Positions 1-7,998 of a stretch of DNA of 48,976 nt are shown here, one piece after another (the stretch's first letter is position 1; each line of letters opens with the position of its first letter). The DNA is from Candidatus Electrothrix gigas (lineage in GTDB: Bacteria > Desulfobacterota > Desulfobulbia > Desulfobulbales > Desulfobulbaceae): assembly GCA_022766165.1 (NCBI GenBank), contig QYLO01000017.1, forward strand, positions 1 through 48,976, read 5' to 3'. Under the pieces are notes generated by a model that was given only the letters and a program-made list of their open reading frames with translations, was not told the origin of the DNA and searched no databases. The position numbers and the translations under genes are program-made.

Positions 1-2
1 GT

Positions 3-1274
3 TATCAAATCAGAGCCGGCCTGGTTAGTTGCTATTTTCTATTTACTGACGGACACTTACTCCCGTACAGCGGCAAGAGCAAGATGCATTGTGGGTTCAG
101 TACCCAACGAAGTACTCCTCTGCCCGGCCAGACAAATATGGTGACTACTGACCTGTCCGGTCGCATTGTAGATTTTGACATTCAGGAGGGACTGGGTGAT
201 TTACGTGCCCATATCTCCGATCTTTCTGCTAAATGGTCAGAGGAGATGCCCGGAGGAGTCATTCATGTTTTTGATCGTGAAGGGTATGGTGGAGATTTTT
301 TTTACGGTTTACGGGAAAAAGGTATCTGCTTTGTAACCTGGGACAAGCATGTGGACCGAGGTAAACTCGCCGAGATTCCAGAAGATCAGTTTACCGAAAA
401 AATGGAGGTTAATGGCAAGCAATATCGTTATTTTGAACAAAGTAAAGAGTTTACAGTAACAACGGATGAAGATGAAAAAGAAACTTTTTCGTTGCGGAGA
501 ATCATACTCTGGAATGTCACTGCAAAGCGTCGAACAGCCGGGCTTGCCTATACTGCTGACTACGAGATAAGCTCTGAAGATTGCGTAGTTGGGATTTTGA
601 ATCGCTGGGGAGCATCTGAGAATACCTTTAAGCACATTAAGGAAAGGCATCCCTATCATTATCACCCTGGATTTGCGCTTGTTGAGAGTGAAAATCAGGA
701 TATTGCCAATCCTATATTAAAGGAATTAAAGGTAATTATAAAAAAAACTAAACAGAAAATTGTAAAATTGAAGAGCAAGCTCGCTGATATTAAACCCAGC
801 TTTAAAAAAGATGGCTCTGCCCGCAAAAACAGCGCTCATGTTAAGTTGAAAGAAGAAATATCCGAACACGAACTTGTTCTTGGTCAGACCCAAGATGAGG
901 CGAAACAGGAGCCTGAACGAGTTGAAACCTCAGATATTGAAAATTATCAAAAATTTAAACGTGTTGATAACGAGGGCAAAAAACTCTTTGACCTTATAAC
1001 TTCCAGCGTGTGGAACGCCCGCAAAGACATGGTTGACTGGCTTCGACCTCATTGGAATTTGGAAAATGAAATAGTCGACCTGTTTTATGCCATCACACAA
1101 TGTCATGGCTGGATACGTAGTGACAAGCACGAGGTGCGTGTACGGCTTGAACCACTTGAGCAACCCAGTCGGCGTTTTGCTCAGGAACGACTCTGCCGTA
1201 AGCTGACATACCTGGCAACCAGATTACCGTCAGGAAAGTTGATGGTTATTGAGGTCGGTGAAGATCCACGGTAA
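3..1274 (+). CDS. DDE transposase, 5' end outside window
   Basis: The frame is open from the left edge; the first ATG (84) lies inside a conserved stretch, so the true start is upstream. Before that ATG the frame reads TDGHLLPYSGKSKMHCGF, typical of the first catalytic Asp region of DDE transposases. FDREGYGGDFF follows as a second Asp block, and NRWGASENTFKHIKERHPYH resembles the block carrying the catalytic Glu. A charged, Lys-rich coiled-coil-like segment (about residues 215-280 counted from the ATG) separates this from a C-terminal helical part. It probably moves an insertion sequence by cut-and-paste. I cannot name the IS family and did not find terminal inverted repeats. The truncated gene just downstream suggests that insertion or rearrangement has occurred here. 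Confidence 0.75.
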   Translation, partial: YQIRAGLVSCYFLFTDGHLLPYSGKSKMHCGFSTQRSTPLPGQTNMVTTDLSGRIVDFDIQEGLGDLRAHISDLSAKWSEEMPGGVIHVFDREGYGGDFFYGLREKGICFVTWDKHVDRGKLAEIPEDQFTEKMEVNGKQYRYFEQSKEFTVTTDEDEKETFSLRRIILWNVTAKRRTAGLAYTADYEISSEDCVVGILNRWGASENTFKHIKERHPYHYHPGFALVESENQDIANPILKELKVIIKKTKQKIVKLKSKLADIKPSFKKDGSARKNSAHVKLKEEISEHELVLGQTQDEAKQEPERVETSDIENYQKFKRVDNEGKKLFDLITSSVWNARKDMVDWLRPHWNLENEIVDLFYAITQCHGWIRSDKHEVRVRLEPLEQPSRRFAQERLCRKLTYLATRLPSGKLMVIEVGEDPR

Positions 1275-1337
1275 ATTGAACTGTCCAAAAAATATGGGGT
1301 TTTGGTGGGTCGTTTACTATGTCTGAAGGAGAAGTCC

Positions 1338-1496
1338 ATGCCTACCATTCAATGGCGTCCACAGGTGAATGCCATTACCACACCTATTTCCTACCGCAAC
1401 GAGGATTTAGTCCGTTCGCTTGCCCCGCTGATTATGAAGTGGATTCAGGATAGAATGATCAATGGTGATTTGGTAGTGCAAAGACTGTCAAGTTGA
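1338..1496 (+). pseudogene. Truncated HU-like/DUF4469-like protein gene
   Basis: An AAGGAG motif 6 nt upstream supports the ATG at 1338. The product starts MPTIQWRPQVNAITTPISYR and continues SLAPLIMKWIQDRMINGDLV before stopping at 52 codons. This matches the N-terminus of the gene at 48260 (MLTIQWRPVLNALTTPTSYR ... GLAPLMMQWIQRRLINGSQV), but about 28 residues between the two blocks are missing and everything after INGDLV is lost. It is therefore an internally deleted, 3'-truncated paralogue. The intact family is probably an HU-like DNA-binding fold with a C-terminal DUF4469-type domain. It lies 63 nt after a transposase gene, which may explain the damage. Confidence 0.65.
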
Positions 1497-1746
1497 CTAA
1501 TGGGTCAAGAGCTTGCAGAGATATAGTAGGGCCCTATAACTTTATGTTAAAGACCCTTGTGGTAGATACACCCACCTTTGATTAGGTGCAACTTATAACT
1601 ATTTATAAGAAAAAAGTATCGGTTGGTGGATATTTTGGATATTGCTGTGTAGGTAATGGAACAGCGGGACAGTATCTCGCTGGCTGTACCGGGAAATATA
1701 TCTATTTTTCCGCTCTGTTTATTTATTTTAAAAGGAGGATAGTTTC
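1497..1746. other. Intergenic leader region with hairpin
   Basis: No convincing gene was found. The stretch is AT-rich and holds a 7-bp stem (AGCGGGA/TCTCGCT, 1663-1681) about 65 nt before the ribosome-binding site of the leader ORF. It may be the 5' untranslated region of the downstream secreted-protein gene. I looked for a GEMM core here and did not find one. Confidence 0.4.
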
Positions 1747-1815
1747 GTGACAAGAAAAGCTGTTTTTTGGTGCTGCATAATAGGGATTTATAACATGAGG
1801 GTTTTGGAGAAATGA
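1747..1815 (+). CDS. 22-codon leader peptide coupled to next gene
   Basis: A GTG start sits 5-8 nt after a near-perfect AGGAGG ribosome-binding site, followed by 22 codons and TGA. The product is MTRKAVFWCCIIGIYNMRVLE plus a final Lys. The stop overlaps the ATG of the next gene (ATGA at 1812), the classic arrangement for translational coupling. The peptide has an RK start, a short hydrophobic core with two Cys, and no recognised family. The next gene also has its own GGAG site, so the leader may be regulatory (attenuation or coupling) or simply a small membrane peptide. A chance ORF is possible, but the strong site and exact overlap argue against that. Confidence 0.4.
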   Translation: MTRKAVFWCCIIGIYNMRVLEK

Positions 1816-2588
1816 AAACAAAATATTACCTGCTTGTAGCTTCACTTTGTTTCCTTGCAACCACTGCTAATTCTGCTTCAATTAAAATTGATACGGTTAC
1901 AGTGGATCAAGTGGCCGGTGAGCTGTACATCACCGGAGTCGATCTAACTCAACCGAGCTTTACTCCTGCTGTAACTTTGGATGACCAATCTTTGTTTGTT
2001 TGTCCTTCATGTTACAGTGCTACAAATATTACAGCAGTGCTTCCTCCCGGATTGTTGTCTGGTGATTATGCCTTGAGAGTTTTTACTTCTAATAATAATT
2101 ATTTCGAGTATCATTTAACGATTGGCGCAGTCGGCTTGCAGGGTGAGAAAGGTGAAAAGGGAGATACTGGTATGATTGGACCTCAAGGGCCTGGAATCGG
2201 CGATTTTATGTGTGATAAAGGAGAATATGTCATAGGATTTAAGGATAATGTACCGGTGTGTTCGCAGAGTACAAACCCTTGCAAAGCTGCGGAGTCTGAT
2301 GCAAACTCAATTGCCGCTAGCATTGCGGATTATTTTGCCATTCCCTCTCATATTACATTAGGAACTACGCCTATTGTACTTAATCCTGTTGGTGGACCTC
2401 CAGAATCGGGTGGTGCTGCCGATATGACCTTTCCTGCTCTATCAGAAGATAACACAGCACGCATTAAGGGGGATTTTTCTGAGATTATTATTGAAGTATC
2501 AGATAACAGTGGTCGTTGTCCTATAGAGTATCAGGATGCACATCCTAATTGGAATGGCGCAGGAGTATACACTAAAAGTATGAAATAG
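1812..2588 (+). CDS. Secreted collagen-like/pilin-like protein
   Basis: A 258-residue protein with a Sec signal peptide (residues 1 to about 21, ending near TTANSA). Residues about 22-105 form a beta-rich IPT/TIG-like domain (VDQVAGELYITGVDL ... VTLDDQSLFVCPSC). A short collagen-like Gly-X-Y stretch follows (GLQGEKGEKGDTGMIGPQGP, about 109-128). From about residue 155 the sequence (CKAAESDANSIAASIADYFA) resembles the helix and head of type IV pilins, but there is no prepilin N-terminal helix. It is probably an extracellular or surface adhesin-like protein; the pilin resemblance is inference. GGAG lies just before the ATG, and translation is probably coupled to the 22-codon leader. Confidence 0.7.
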   Translation: MKTKYYLLVASLCFLATTANSASIKIDTVTVDQVAGELYITGVDLTQPSFTPAVTLDDQSLFVCPSCYSATNITAVLPPGLLSGDYALRVFTSNNNYFEYHLTIGAVGLQGEKGEKGDTGMIGPQGPGIGDFMCDKGEYVIGFKDNVPVCSQSTNPCKAAESDANSIAASIADYFAIPSHITLGTTPIVLNPVGGPPESGGAADMTFPALSEDNTARIKGDFSEIIIEVSDNSGRCPIEYQDAHPNWNGAGVYTKSMK

Positions 2589-2640
2589 ATTTCATGCTTG
2601 CGTCCTGTATCAGTCTTTCTGATGATACGGCGGCGGGCGA

Positions 2641-2880
2641 GTGAGCTTGTTAGTCATATTACCGGGTACGTGCTGAGAGTATAACCCGGTTTCTACAGCC
2701 CCCTATTGTTCCGTCAAGGCAATTTGCCGGAATCAGCAAGACTGTTGGGGTGTTTGCTCAAGAGACAGGAACCGAGGAAACCTTGCATTTCCCCGGCATA
2801 GAAGAAGGTGATAGAAAGCCAACAAAAGATAACCCGTATATCCCAACGGGTGGAAGTCCCGCTGGCAAGGCAGTTACATA
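2641..2880 (+). mobile_element. Probable group II intron domain I remnant
   Basis: The non-coding stretch begins GTGAGC and contains GGGTACGTGCTGAGAGT, ACAGGAACCGAGGAAACC and CAACGGGTGGAAGTCCC. In order and wording these resemble domain I of bacterial group II introns such as RmInt1. Stems are visible: ACCGGGT/ACCCGGT near 2660-2692, and ACCCGT/ACGGGT around the GGTGGAAG block. There is no reverse-transcriptase ORF and no domain V before the convergent terD-like gene, so it would be a 5' fragment. The assignment comes from remembered motif patterns, not a covariance search. Confidence 0.42.
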
Positions 2881-2881
2881 C

Positions 2882-3490
2882 TTACATGTAATGCTGTACA
2901 AAGGTATTGAGTGTCTCGGTAAGCTTTTTATCCCGAGTCGATTCGCCAATAGCAGTGAATTTCCAAGTATTGTTGTGACGAGACAACTTGCCCATAATCA
3001 TAGATACTGAACCGGCAAATCTGGCATCGTTGGCAATATCAAACGTTGCATAAATTTTCTCAACATGATCCGGCGTACCTTCATAGATACGAATACGAGC
3101 AAAAGAGATATCTTTGAAATCATGCCCCTGAAATGAGTTCAGAACAAAGGCGAGTTGACCAACCGTGGGGTTGAGTCGATCTAAATTGACTACGATTACC
3201 TCATTATCCAGACCATCGTCGCCATCCATATCGCCAGTCAGATCATCGCCAGAGTGAGTTAAACCACCACATTTTGAGCGTAAATCACCATAATAAACCA
3301 CTCCAACACTTTTACCTGACTCTGAAAACATGCCTACTGATGCATCCAAGTCCACAGCTATTTTTTTTGTGCCAAAAAAACTCTTTTTTTCTATAGCACC
3401 CCAGTTGATACCCACACACATGTGGCGTAACTGGTCACCGCCATCTTTTTCAAGAGAAATTTGCTGCCCTTTGGTAAGAGAAATTGCCAT
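2882..3490 (-). CDS. TerD-family protein
   Basis: A 202-residue cytoplasmic protein of the TerD/TerZ family (tellurium resistance and stress, Ca-binding beta-sandwich). It starts MAISLTKGQQISLEKDGG, continues to VGINWG, and has the family hallmark DLDASVGMF. The acidic block GDDLTGDMDGDDGLDNE is in the expected Ca2+-binding region. The length is normal for the family. A GGAG sits a few nt before the ATG. It lies 30 nt downstream of the M24 peptidase gene in the same direction, but no other ter genes are nearby, so a complete ter operon is absent. Related proteins also occur in bacterial conflict clusters. The cellular role here is unknown. Confidence 0.85.
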   Translation of the reverse strand: MAISLTKGQQISLEKDGGDQLRHMCVGINWGAIEKKSFFGTKKIAVDLDASVGMFSESGKSVGVVYYGDLRSKCGGLTHSGDDLTGDMDGDDGLDNEVIVVNLDRLNPTVGQLAFVLNSFQGHDFKDISFARIRIYEGTPDHVEKIYATFDIANDARFAGSVSMIMGKLSRHNNTWKFTAIGESTRDKKLTETLNTFVQHYM

Positions 3491-3520
3491 AATTTTTACT
3501 CCTTAGTTTTAAATCACTGA

Positions 3521-4618
3521 TTACAAATCCAGTCCAGTGGTATCCTCGTTCAACAGTTCACAACCGTCTTCCCGGACAACTGCCATGTTTTCAAGGCGGA
3601 TTCCACCCCAATCTGGAATATAGATTCCAGGTTCAATGGTTACGATCATTCCTGCCTGAAGTTTTTTTCTGTTTCTTGGTCCCAATCCTGGTGCTTCATG
3701 CACAGCCAGCCCAACCCCGTGTCCTAGGCTATGTCCGAAAAAGTCACCGTATCCAGCATCAACAATGACCCTGCGGGCCGCATTATCAACATCACGACAA
3801 ACTGCTCCAGCCCGGATGGCCTGTATCCCAGCTAACTGGGCTTTGCGGACTACACGCAACCGTTGACGAAATTTTTTTCTGGGCTTGCCAACCATAAAGG
3901 TTCGGGTCATATCAGAGCAGTAGCCCTGTAAAACCAGCCCCATGTCAATTAAAACAATTTCTCCGTCCTCAAGCACCCGATTTGTCGGTACAGCATGAGG
4001 TTTTGCTGCATTACTGCCAAAGGCGACAATGGTTTCAAAACTCGGTTCTTCAGCTCCCATTGTTCGCATGGTCTGTTCCAGGGCAAGGGCAACCTCAATT
4101 TCAGTCATGCCCGGAGCAATGTTGTTGTGAACGGTCTGAAAGACCTGCTCATTTAATAGCACGGATTTTTTGAGCTGGTGAATCTCTTGTTCTGTCTTCA
4201 TCACCCGCATTCGCTCAACCAGATCAAGCAGGGGTACCAACTCAACCTTGATTTTTTTTGTCATCTCCTCCAGCTTTTGAGCAGAAGAGTGCAGAACATA
4301 ATGGCTTTCAAAGCCCAAACGTCGGACCTTGAGAGCAGGCAATATTTTTTTCAGCAGGGCATACAGTCCCTTTGTATACAACTCAACCACACAATCTGAT
4401 GCCTCCTGCTCTGCCTGTAAAACAAAACGGGAGTCAGTCAAGAACCAAGGTTTGCCTCTTTTCGGGATCAGCAAGACGCCAGAGCTTTCCTGAATGCCGT
4501 GGTCAGCAGCAGTGTAGCCGCTCAGATACCGTCGGTTATGCGGTTCTGTGATCAGGATGGCATCAAGTTTTCGCCGTTGCAGGGCTTTTTGAACTTTTTT
4601 TATACGTTGTTTACTCAT
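3521..4618 (-). CDS. M24-family Xaa-Pro aminopeptidase
   Basis: A 365-residue metallopeptidase that removes N-terminal residues before proline. The creatinase-like N-domain contains LDAILITEPHNRRYLSGYT. The pita-bread catalytic domain shows all five metal ligands: IDMG (Asp), SDMTRTF (Asp), HSLGHGVGL (His), TIEPGIYIP (Glu) and IRLENM (Glu). The start at 4618 (MSKQRIKKVQ) gives the usual family length. An upstream in-frame ATG at 4756 would add 46 residues including a hydrophobic stretch and looks non-coding. Neither start has a clear ribosome-binding site. The terD-like gene follows 30 nt after the stop. The product is presumably cytosolic. Confidence 0.9.
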   Translation of the reverse strand: MSKQRIKKVQKALQRRKLDAILITEPHNRRYLSGYTAADHGIQESSGVLLIPKRGKPWFLTDSRFVLQAEQEASDCVVELYTKGLYALLKKILPALKVRRLGFESHYVLHSSAQKLEEMTKKIKVELVPLLDLVERMRVMKTEQEIHQLKKSVLLNEQVFQTVHNNIAPGMTEIEVALALEQTMRTMGAEEPSFETIVAFGSNAAKPHAVPTNRVLEDGEIVLIDMGLVLQGYCSDMTRTFMVGKPRKKFRQRLRVVRKAQLAGIQAIRAGAVCRDVDNAARRVIVDAGYGDFFGHSLGHGVGLAVHEAPGLGPRNRKKLQAGMIVTIEPGIYIPDWGGIRLENMAVVREDGCELLNEDTTGLDL

Positions 4619-4806
4619 ACGTTTATTTACAAGGGGAGAAAATATACTGGGTGATTTGGACAGACTGCGTTTGTATGCAAGAAGGTAAATAAACAAGATA
4701 ACATGGAGCAAATATTCCTGCAATCTGGAAATGTCTGTTGGCCTAATGAAATACATTTGGTCCGGCCTTTTAAGACGATCATAGCCTTGGTATTTATTAT
4801 GTTATA

Positions 4807-4836
4807 TTGACAAAACATACCAGAAGCAATTAGGAT
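4807..4836 (+). promoter_or_regulatory. Possible sigma70 promoter for alkaline phosphatase
   Basis: TTGACA (4807-4812) is followed after 18 nt by TAGGAT (4831-4836), a perfect -35 and a four-of-six -10, about 67 nt upstream of the phosphatase start. No Pho box was recognised. This rests on motif match only. Confidence 0.3.
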
Positions 4837-4902
4837 GTTGTTGCGCAATGCACTGTCCTTGATTTCTCAAACCCTAAGATCCCTTTTACCCTGTTCAAAA
4901 TA

Positions 4903-6327
4903 ATGATAAAAAATAATATAATAAAAGCGTTAGCTTCTGTGCTGTTTGTACTATTTACTGTCCTACCTGCCGGTGCCGATGATACTAAAAATACTGAAAC
5001 GCAAAAGAAGTATACCGGCAAAGTGCCGAAAAATATAATTATTATGTTTACTGACGGCACAGGTACGGCCCTTTTGGAGACCGCCAGACTGTACATGCAG
5101 CATGTCCACGAGGAAAAATTTTTCCTCACAGACACCTTGCTCAACAAGGCATCTATGGGGCTGATGTCCACGTACAGTGCCAGCAGCCTGGTCACTGATT
5201 CAGCAGCAGCCGGTACAGCTATGGCAACCGGTTACAAGTCATATAACGGTTCGATTAATGTCAATGTCCAACAAGAGCCTGTCGTATCAGTGGCCGAACT
5301 GGTTAAGGAAAAGGGCGGCAAGGTTGCGGTGGTCTCTAACGCCAATATAACGGATGCTTCACCGGCAGCATTTGGAGGAGCGCATAATGCTAATCGACGG
5401 AACTACGATGATATTGCCTCTCAATTTTTACAGGGCAATATTGACATTATCATGGGCGGCGGCAGAAAATATTTCAGGTCGGAAAGACGAAAAGACAAAC
5501 GAGATCTGGTGGCAGAGTTTACAAAGGCAGGTTATGGCTTTGTCGAAGACTCACAGCAGCTTGCAGCCGCAGAAGGCAAAAAGCTTCTTGCCTTATTTGC
5601 GGAAAAAGACATGTCTTTCATTACTGAGCGTCATGAAGAGAAAGAACCCAGTCTGGTGACAATGATCCAAACGACCTTGAAACTATTGAGCAAGGACAAT
5701 GAAAAAGGTTTCTTAGCCTTTATTGAAAATGAACACACCGACTCTGCTTCCCATCGCAGCGACATGACCAATGCCATTAAACATCTGATTGAATTTGATC
5801 AAGCCCTACAGGTTGCCTATCAATTCTACCGTAATCATGCAGATGACACATTGCTTATTGTCGCCAGTGACCATGAAACAGGAGGGGTAAATATTACGGT
5901 TTCCACCAAGGATATGACCAGTAACAAATCGAAAAATCGTATTTTTCCCTCTTTAAAGCATTTAAAGATCATTGCTGACATCTCCATTTCAACCCGTGCA
6001 GCGGCAAAAAAATTGGGTAAATCGCCTACGGATGCTCAAATCGACAAGCTAATAAGTACTTATTATCAGGGATTTGTCTTGGATCAGGATTTAAGGAACA
6101 AGCTTAAGAACAATGAATTTGTTTCACGAACAAATTTTTACGGCAGAACAGAAAGTGTTCTTGGAGAAATGATCGGCCGTAATACAGGTTTCTTTTTCTC
6201 CGCCACCCATCATACCAACGAACCGGTCATTGTAGCGGCTATCGGGCCGGGAGCTGTACTGTTTAACGGGTATTTTGACAACACCGATTTCGGCAAAAGG
6301 TTGATCGGGTTGATTGAAGGGAAATAG
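4903..6327 (+). CDS. Alkaline phosphatase (PhoA-like)
   Basis: A 474-residue secreted phosphomonoesterase. The signal peptide spans residues 1 to about 25 (hydrophobic core, then PAGADD). Metal-binding Asp51 lies in MFTDGTG. The nucleophile is Ser100 in VTDSAAAGTAMATGYK, the family signature. Further ligands appear as FIENEHTDSASHRSD and SDHETGG. The usual Gly-Asp-Gly is replaced by Thr-Asp-Gly, a minor variation. The enzyme should release phosphate from organic esters in the periplasm using two zincs and one magnesium. It stands alone between divergent and convergent neighbours and is preceded by a plausible promoter. Confidence 0.9.
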   Translation: MIKNNIIKALASVLFVLFTVLPAGADDTKNTETQKKYTGKVPKNIIIMFTDGTGTALLETARLYMQHVHEEKFFLTDTLLNKASMGLMSTYSASSLVTDSAAAGTAMATGYKSYNGSINVNVQQEPVVSVAELVKEKGGKVAVVSNANITDASPAAFGGAHNANRRNYDDIASQFLQGNIDIIMGGGRKYFRSERRKDKRDLVAEFTKAGYGFVEDSQQLAAAEGKKLLALFAEKDMSFITERHEEKEPSLVTMIQTTLKLLSKDNEKGFLAFIENEHTDSASHRSDMTNAIKHLIEFDQALQVAYQFYRNHADDTLLIVASDHETGGVNITVSTKDMTSNKSKNRIFPSLKHLKIIADISISTRAAAKKLGKSPTDAQIDKLISTYYQGFVLDQDLRNKLKNNEFVSRTNFYGRTESVLGEMIGRNTGFFFSATHHTNEPVIVAAIGPGAVLFNGYFDNTDFGKRLIGLIEGK

Positions 6328-6348
6328 GATGATAAAAGTGGAGGGCCA

Positions 6349-6397
6349 GCTCATGATCTCAAAATGCTCACTCACAACGTGTCAGGAGATCGTGAGC
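6349..6397. terminator. Stem-loop between convergent genes
   Basis: GCTCATGATCTC and GAGATCGTGAGC can pair over 12 positions with one mismatch around a loop of about 25 nt. It lies between the convergent phosphatase and DUF2892 genes. There is no T-run, so it may be a weak terminator or only a stem. Confidence 0.35.
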
Positions 6398-6424
6398 CGA
6401 CCGAAAACTACTTGCAACTGAGCC

Positions 6425-6667
6425 TTACTTGCCGCAGCAAACCTTTCCGCCTTCTCTGGTTTCAGGAACTCCCAATTTTTTCAAAATAATGCCCATCAAA
6501 CAGAATTTAGTAAACCCGAACTGAAACAGGTTCAGGCCGACAAAAAGGGGCAGAAAAAGCCAATACTGGTGAACAAAGATTGGGTTGCCGCCGCAGTCAA
6601 AACCCAAGGCCAATCCAATAATAATTAAAGTACCTGCAATAGTGTGAATCCAATCTGTTACAATCAT
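6425..6667 (-). CDS. DUF2892 (YgaP-like) inner-membrane protein
   Basis: An 80-residue protein with two hydrophobic helices (about 9-23 and 32-60) separated by a short loop with DCGGNP, ending in a CCGK tail. This matches the DUF2892 membrane module found alone or fused to rhodanese domains in YgaP-type proteins. An AGGAG sits 7 nt before the ATG. It follows the DUF1302-like barrel gene by 30 nt in the same direction and is probably the last gene of that transcript. The function is unknown; the cysteines hint at sulfur or persulfide chemistry, by analogy with YgaP only. Confidence 0.7.
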   Translation of the reverse strand: MIVTDWIHTIAGTLIIIGLALGFDCGGNPIFVHQYWLFLPLFVGLNLFQFGFTKFCLMGIILKKLGVPETREGGKVCCGK

Positions 6668-6697
6668 GATACATCTCCTGATAAAAAATAAAGGTTA

Positions 6698-7990
6698 TTA
6701 AAAGCTATAGCGCACCCCAACAAAGGCGTTGGTGTTGTCCTGAAATCTGCCCCAGAAGGTATGCTCGTCTTCGCCAAAAAACAGGTTAAAACCGCCATCA
6801 ACCTGCCAGTTGTCGGTGATTTTATATTTGAACTTAGGCCGGATATAGCCGTCGTTATCCGTGGGTGAATAATAGGCAAAAAGGGACAGCGTCAGGGTTT
6901 GCTGCATCATCAGCTTGGTCAGCCGCATGGTGAGCATCTGCCGATACTCATCCCGTGCCTCCATGCCAGGGGCAACCGTTTGCTCGTAGTTATCATACGC
7001 ATCAATGGCCTCCAGGTAATACTGAAAGCCGCCAGTCAGTTCATGGGCCAACTCCCGCTCAAAGCCAACTAAGAGACGATATTCCGAAGGCCGGACAAAT
7101 GGATTCAAACCATCATCGTCATCAAAGGAGTCATAGTACCCAATTTCGATGTTACCAATACCGCCCAGCAGAGGAGAACGAGCCGAGGCTCCCCAGACAT
7201 TGAGACGGGGATAAACGGCCTTGCCCGTGCCCGCATCCATACCCTCTGGTTCCTGCCAAAAGCCTGTATAAGCGTACAGCGCAGTCTCAACCCCGCCAAA
7301 ACGTTTGGAGAGGCGAACCGAAGTTTCATCATCCTTAAAATACTCATCCGGCTTGTCATCAGCCATGATCATATTCTGACCAACAATCTGGCCAGCGCCT
7401 GGATGAAAATAGGAGAGGCGTTCGCCACTCACAAACTCAGACCCTTGAAAACGGGGTGTATAGACCACGTCAATGGTGTACTCACCAAGAAAGAATCCTA
7501 TACGAAGAGAGTTTGATGCCTGCTTCAGGTACTCGTCATCCCTGCCAGTAAAAAAAGACTGCCAGTCCTTGGGAAACATATCGTTGATAAAGACCAGATC
7601 TCCAGTTCCCCAGGTGGAGACCATCCGTCCGATCTTGACATCCAGGACATCGCTGGGACGAAAGGCCACGTTCAGGCCCCGAATATCTGCGTCCAGTTCT
7701 TCGGTCACGGCATCAGCCAACAGGTCACCTTTAAACTGAAGTGTGAAGGAATCAAAGAAACGGGTCAGCTCCAGCTGGGCCCGAGCCTCGCCAATACTCA
7801 AGGTGTCCTCGTTCTCATCATCCACCAGCCGCGCACCCCAACGGGTTTCAGCAAAGCCGAGCATTTCAATGCCGTAGTCATCATAGAGCCGGTCAGTGAG
7901 CGACTTGCCCTCTTCAGCCACTGCTGATCCGGCATTGGAGGCCAGCAGGGCGGATAATGCAAGTAATGCAAGTAATGCTGTTTTTTTCAT
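6698..7990 (-). CDS. Outer-membrane beta-barrel, DUF1302-like
   Basis: A 430-residue protein with a signal peptide (MKKTALLALLALSALLASNA, cleavage near AVA). The mature part consists of alternating amphipathic strands rich in aromatic residues and ends in a C-terminal Phe (VGVRYSF), as BAM substrates do. GRMVSTWGTGDLVFINDMFP matches a strongly conserved stretch of DUF1302-type barrels, which are commonly encoded beside a LolA-like protein and an RND/MMPL transporter. It starts 8 nt after the LolA-like gene with GGAGG upstream, so the two are co-transcribed. It is likely the outer-membrane partner of that export system; the substrate (lipid or hopanoid-like) is unknown. Confidence 0.8.
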   Translation of the reverse strand: MKKTALLALLALSALLASNAGSAVAEEGKSLTDRLYDDYGIEMLGFAETRWGARLVDDENEDTLSIGEARAQLELTRFFDSFTLQFKGDLLADAVTEELDADIRGLNVAFRPSDVLDVKIGRMVSTWGTGDLVFINDMFPKDWQSFFTGRDDEYLKQASNSLRIGFFLGEYTIDVVYTPRFQGSEFVSGERLSYFHPGAGQIVGQNMIMADDKPDEYFKDDETSVRLSKRFGGVETALYAYTGFWQEPEGMDAGTGKAVYPRLNVWGASARSPLLGGIGNIEIGYYDSFDDDDGLNPFVRPSEYRLLVGFERELAHELTGGFQYYLEAIDAYDNYEQTVAPGMEARDEYRQMLTMRLTKLMMQQTLTLSLFAYYSPTDNDGYIRPKFKYKITDNWQVDGGFNLFFGEDEHTFWGRFQDNTNAFVGVRYSF

Positions 7991-7998
7991 ACTTCCTC

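Noticed and set aside
1600..1746. Possible riboswitch upstream of the leader ORF
   Set aside because: There is a hairpin, but no GEMM, cobalamin or TPP core sequence could be recognised.
2882..3490. Tellurite-resistance operon
   Set aside because: Only one TerD-family gene is present, without terA, terB, terC or terZ neighbours.
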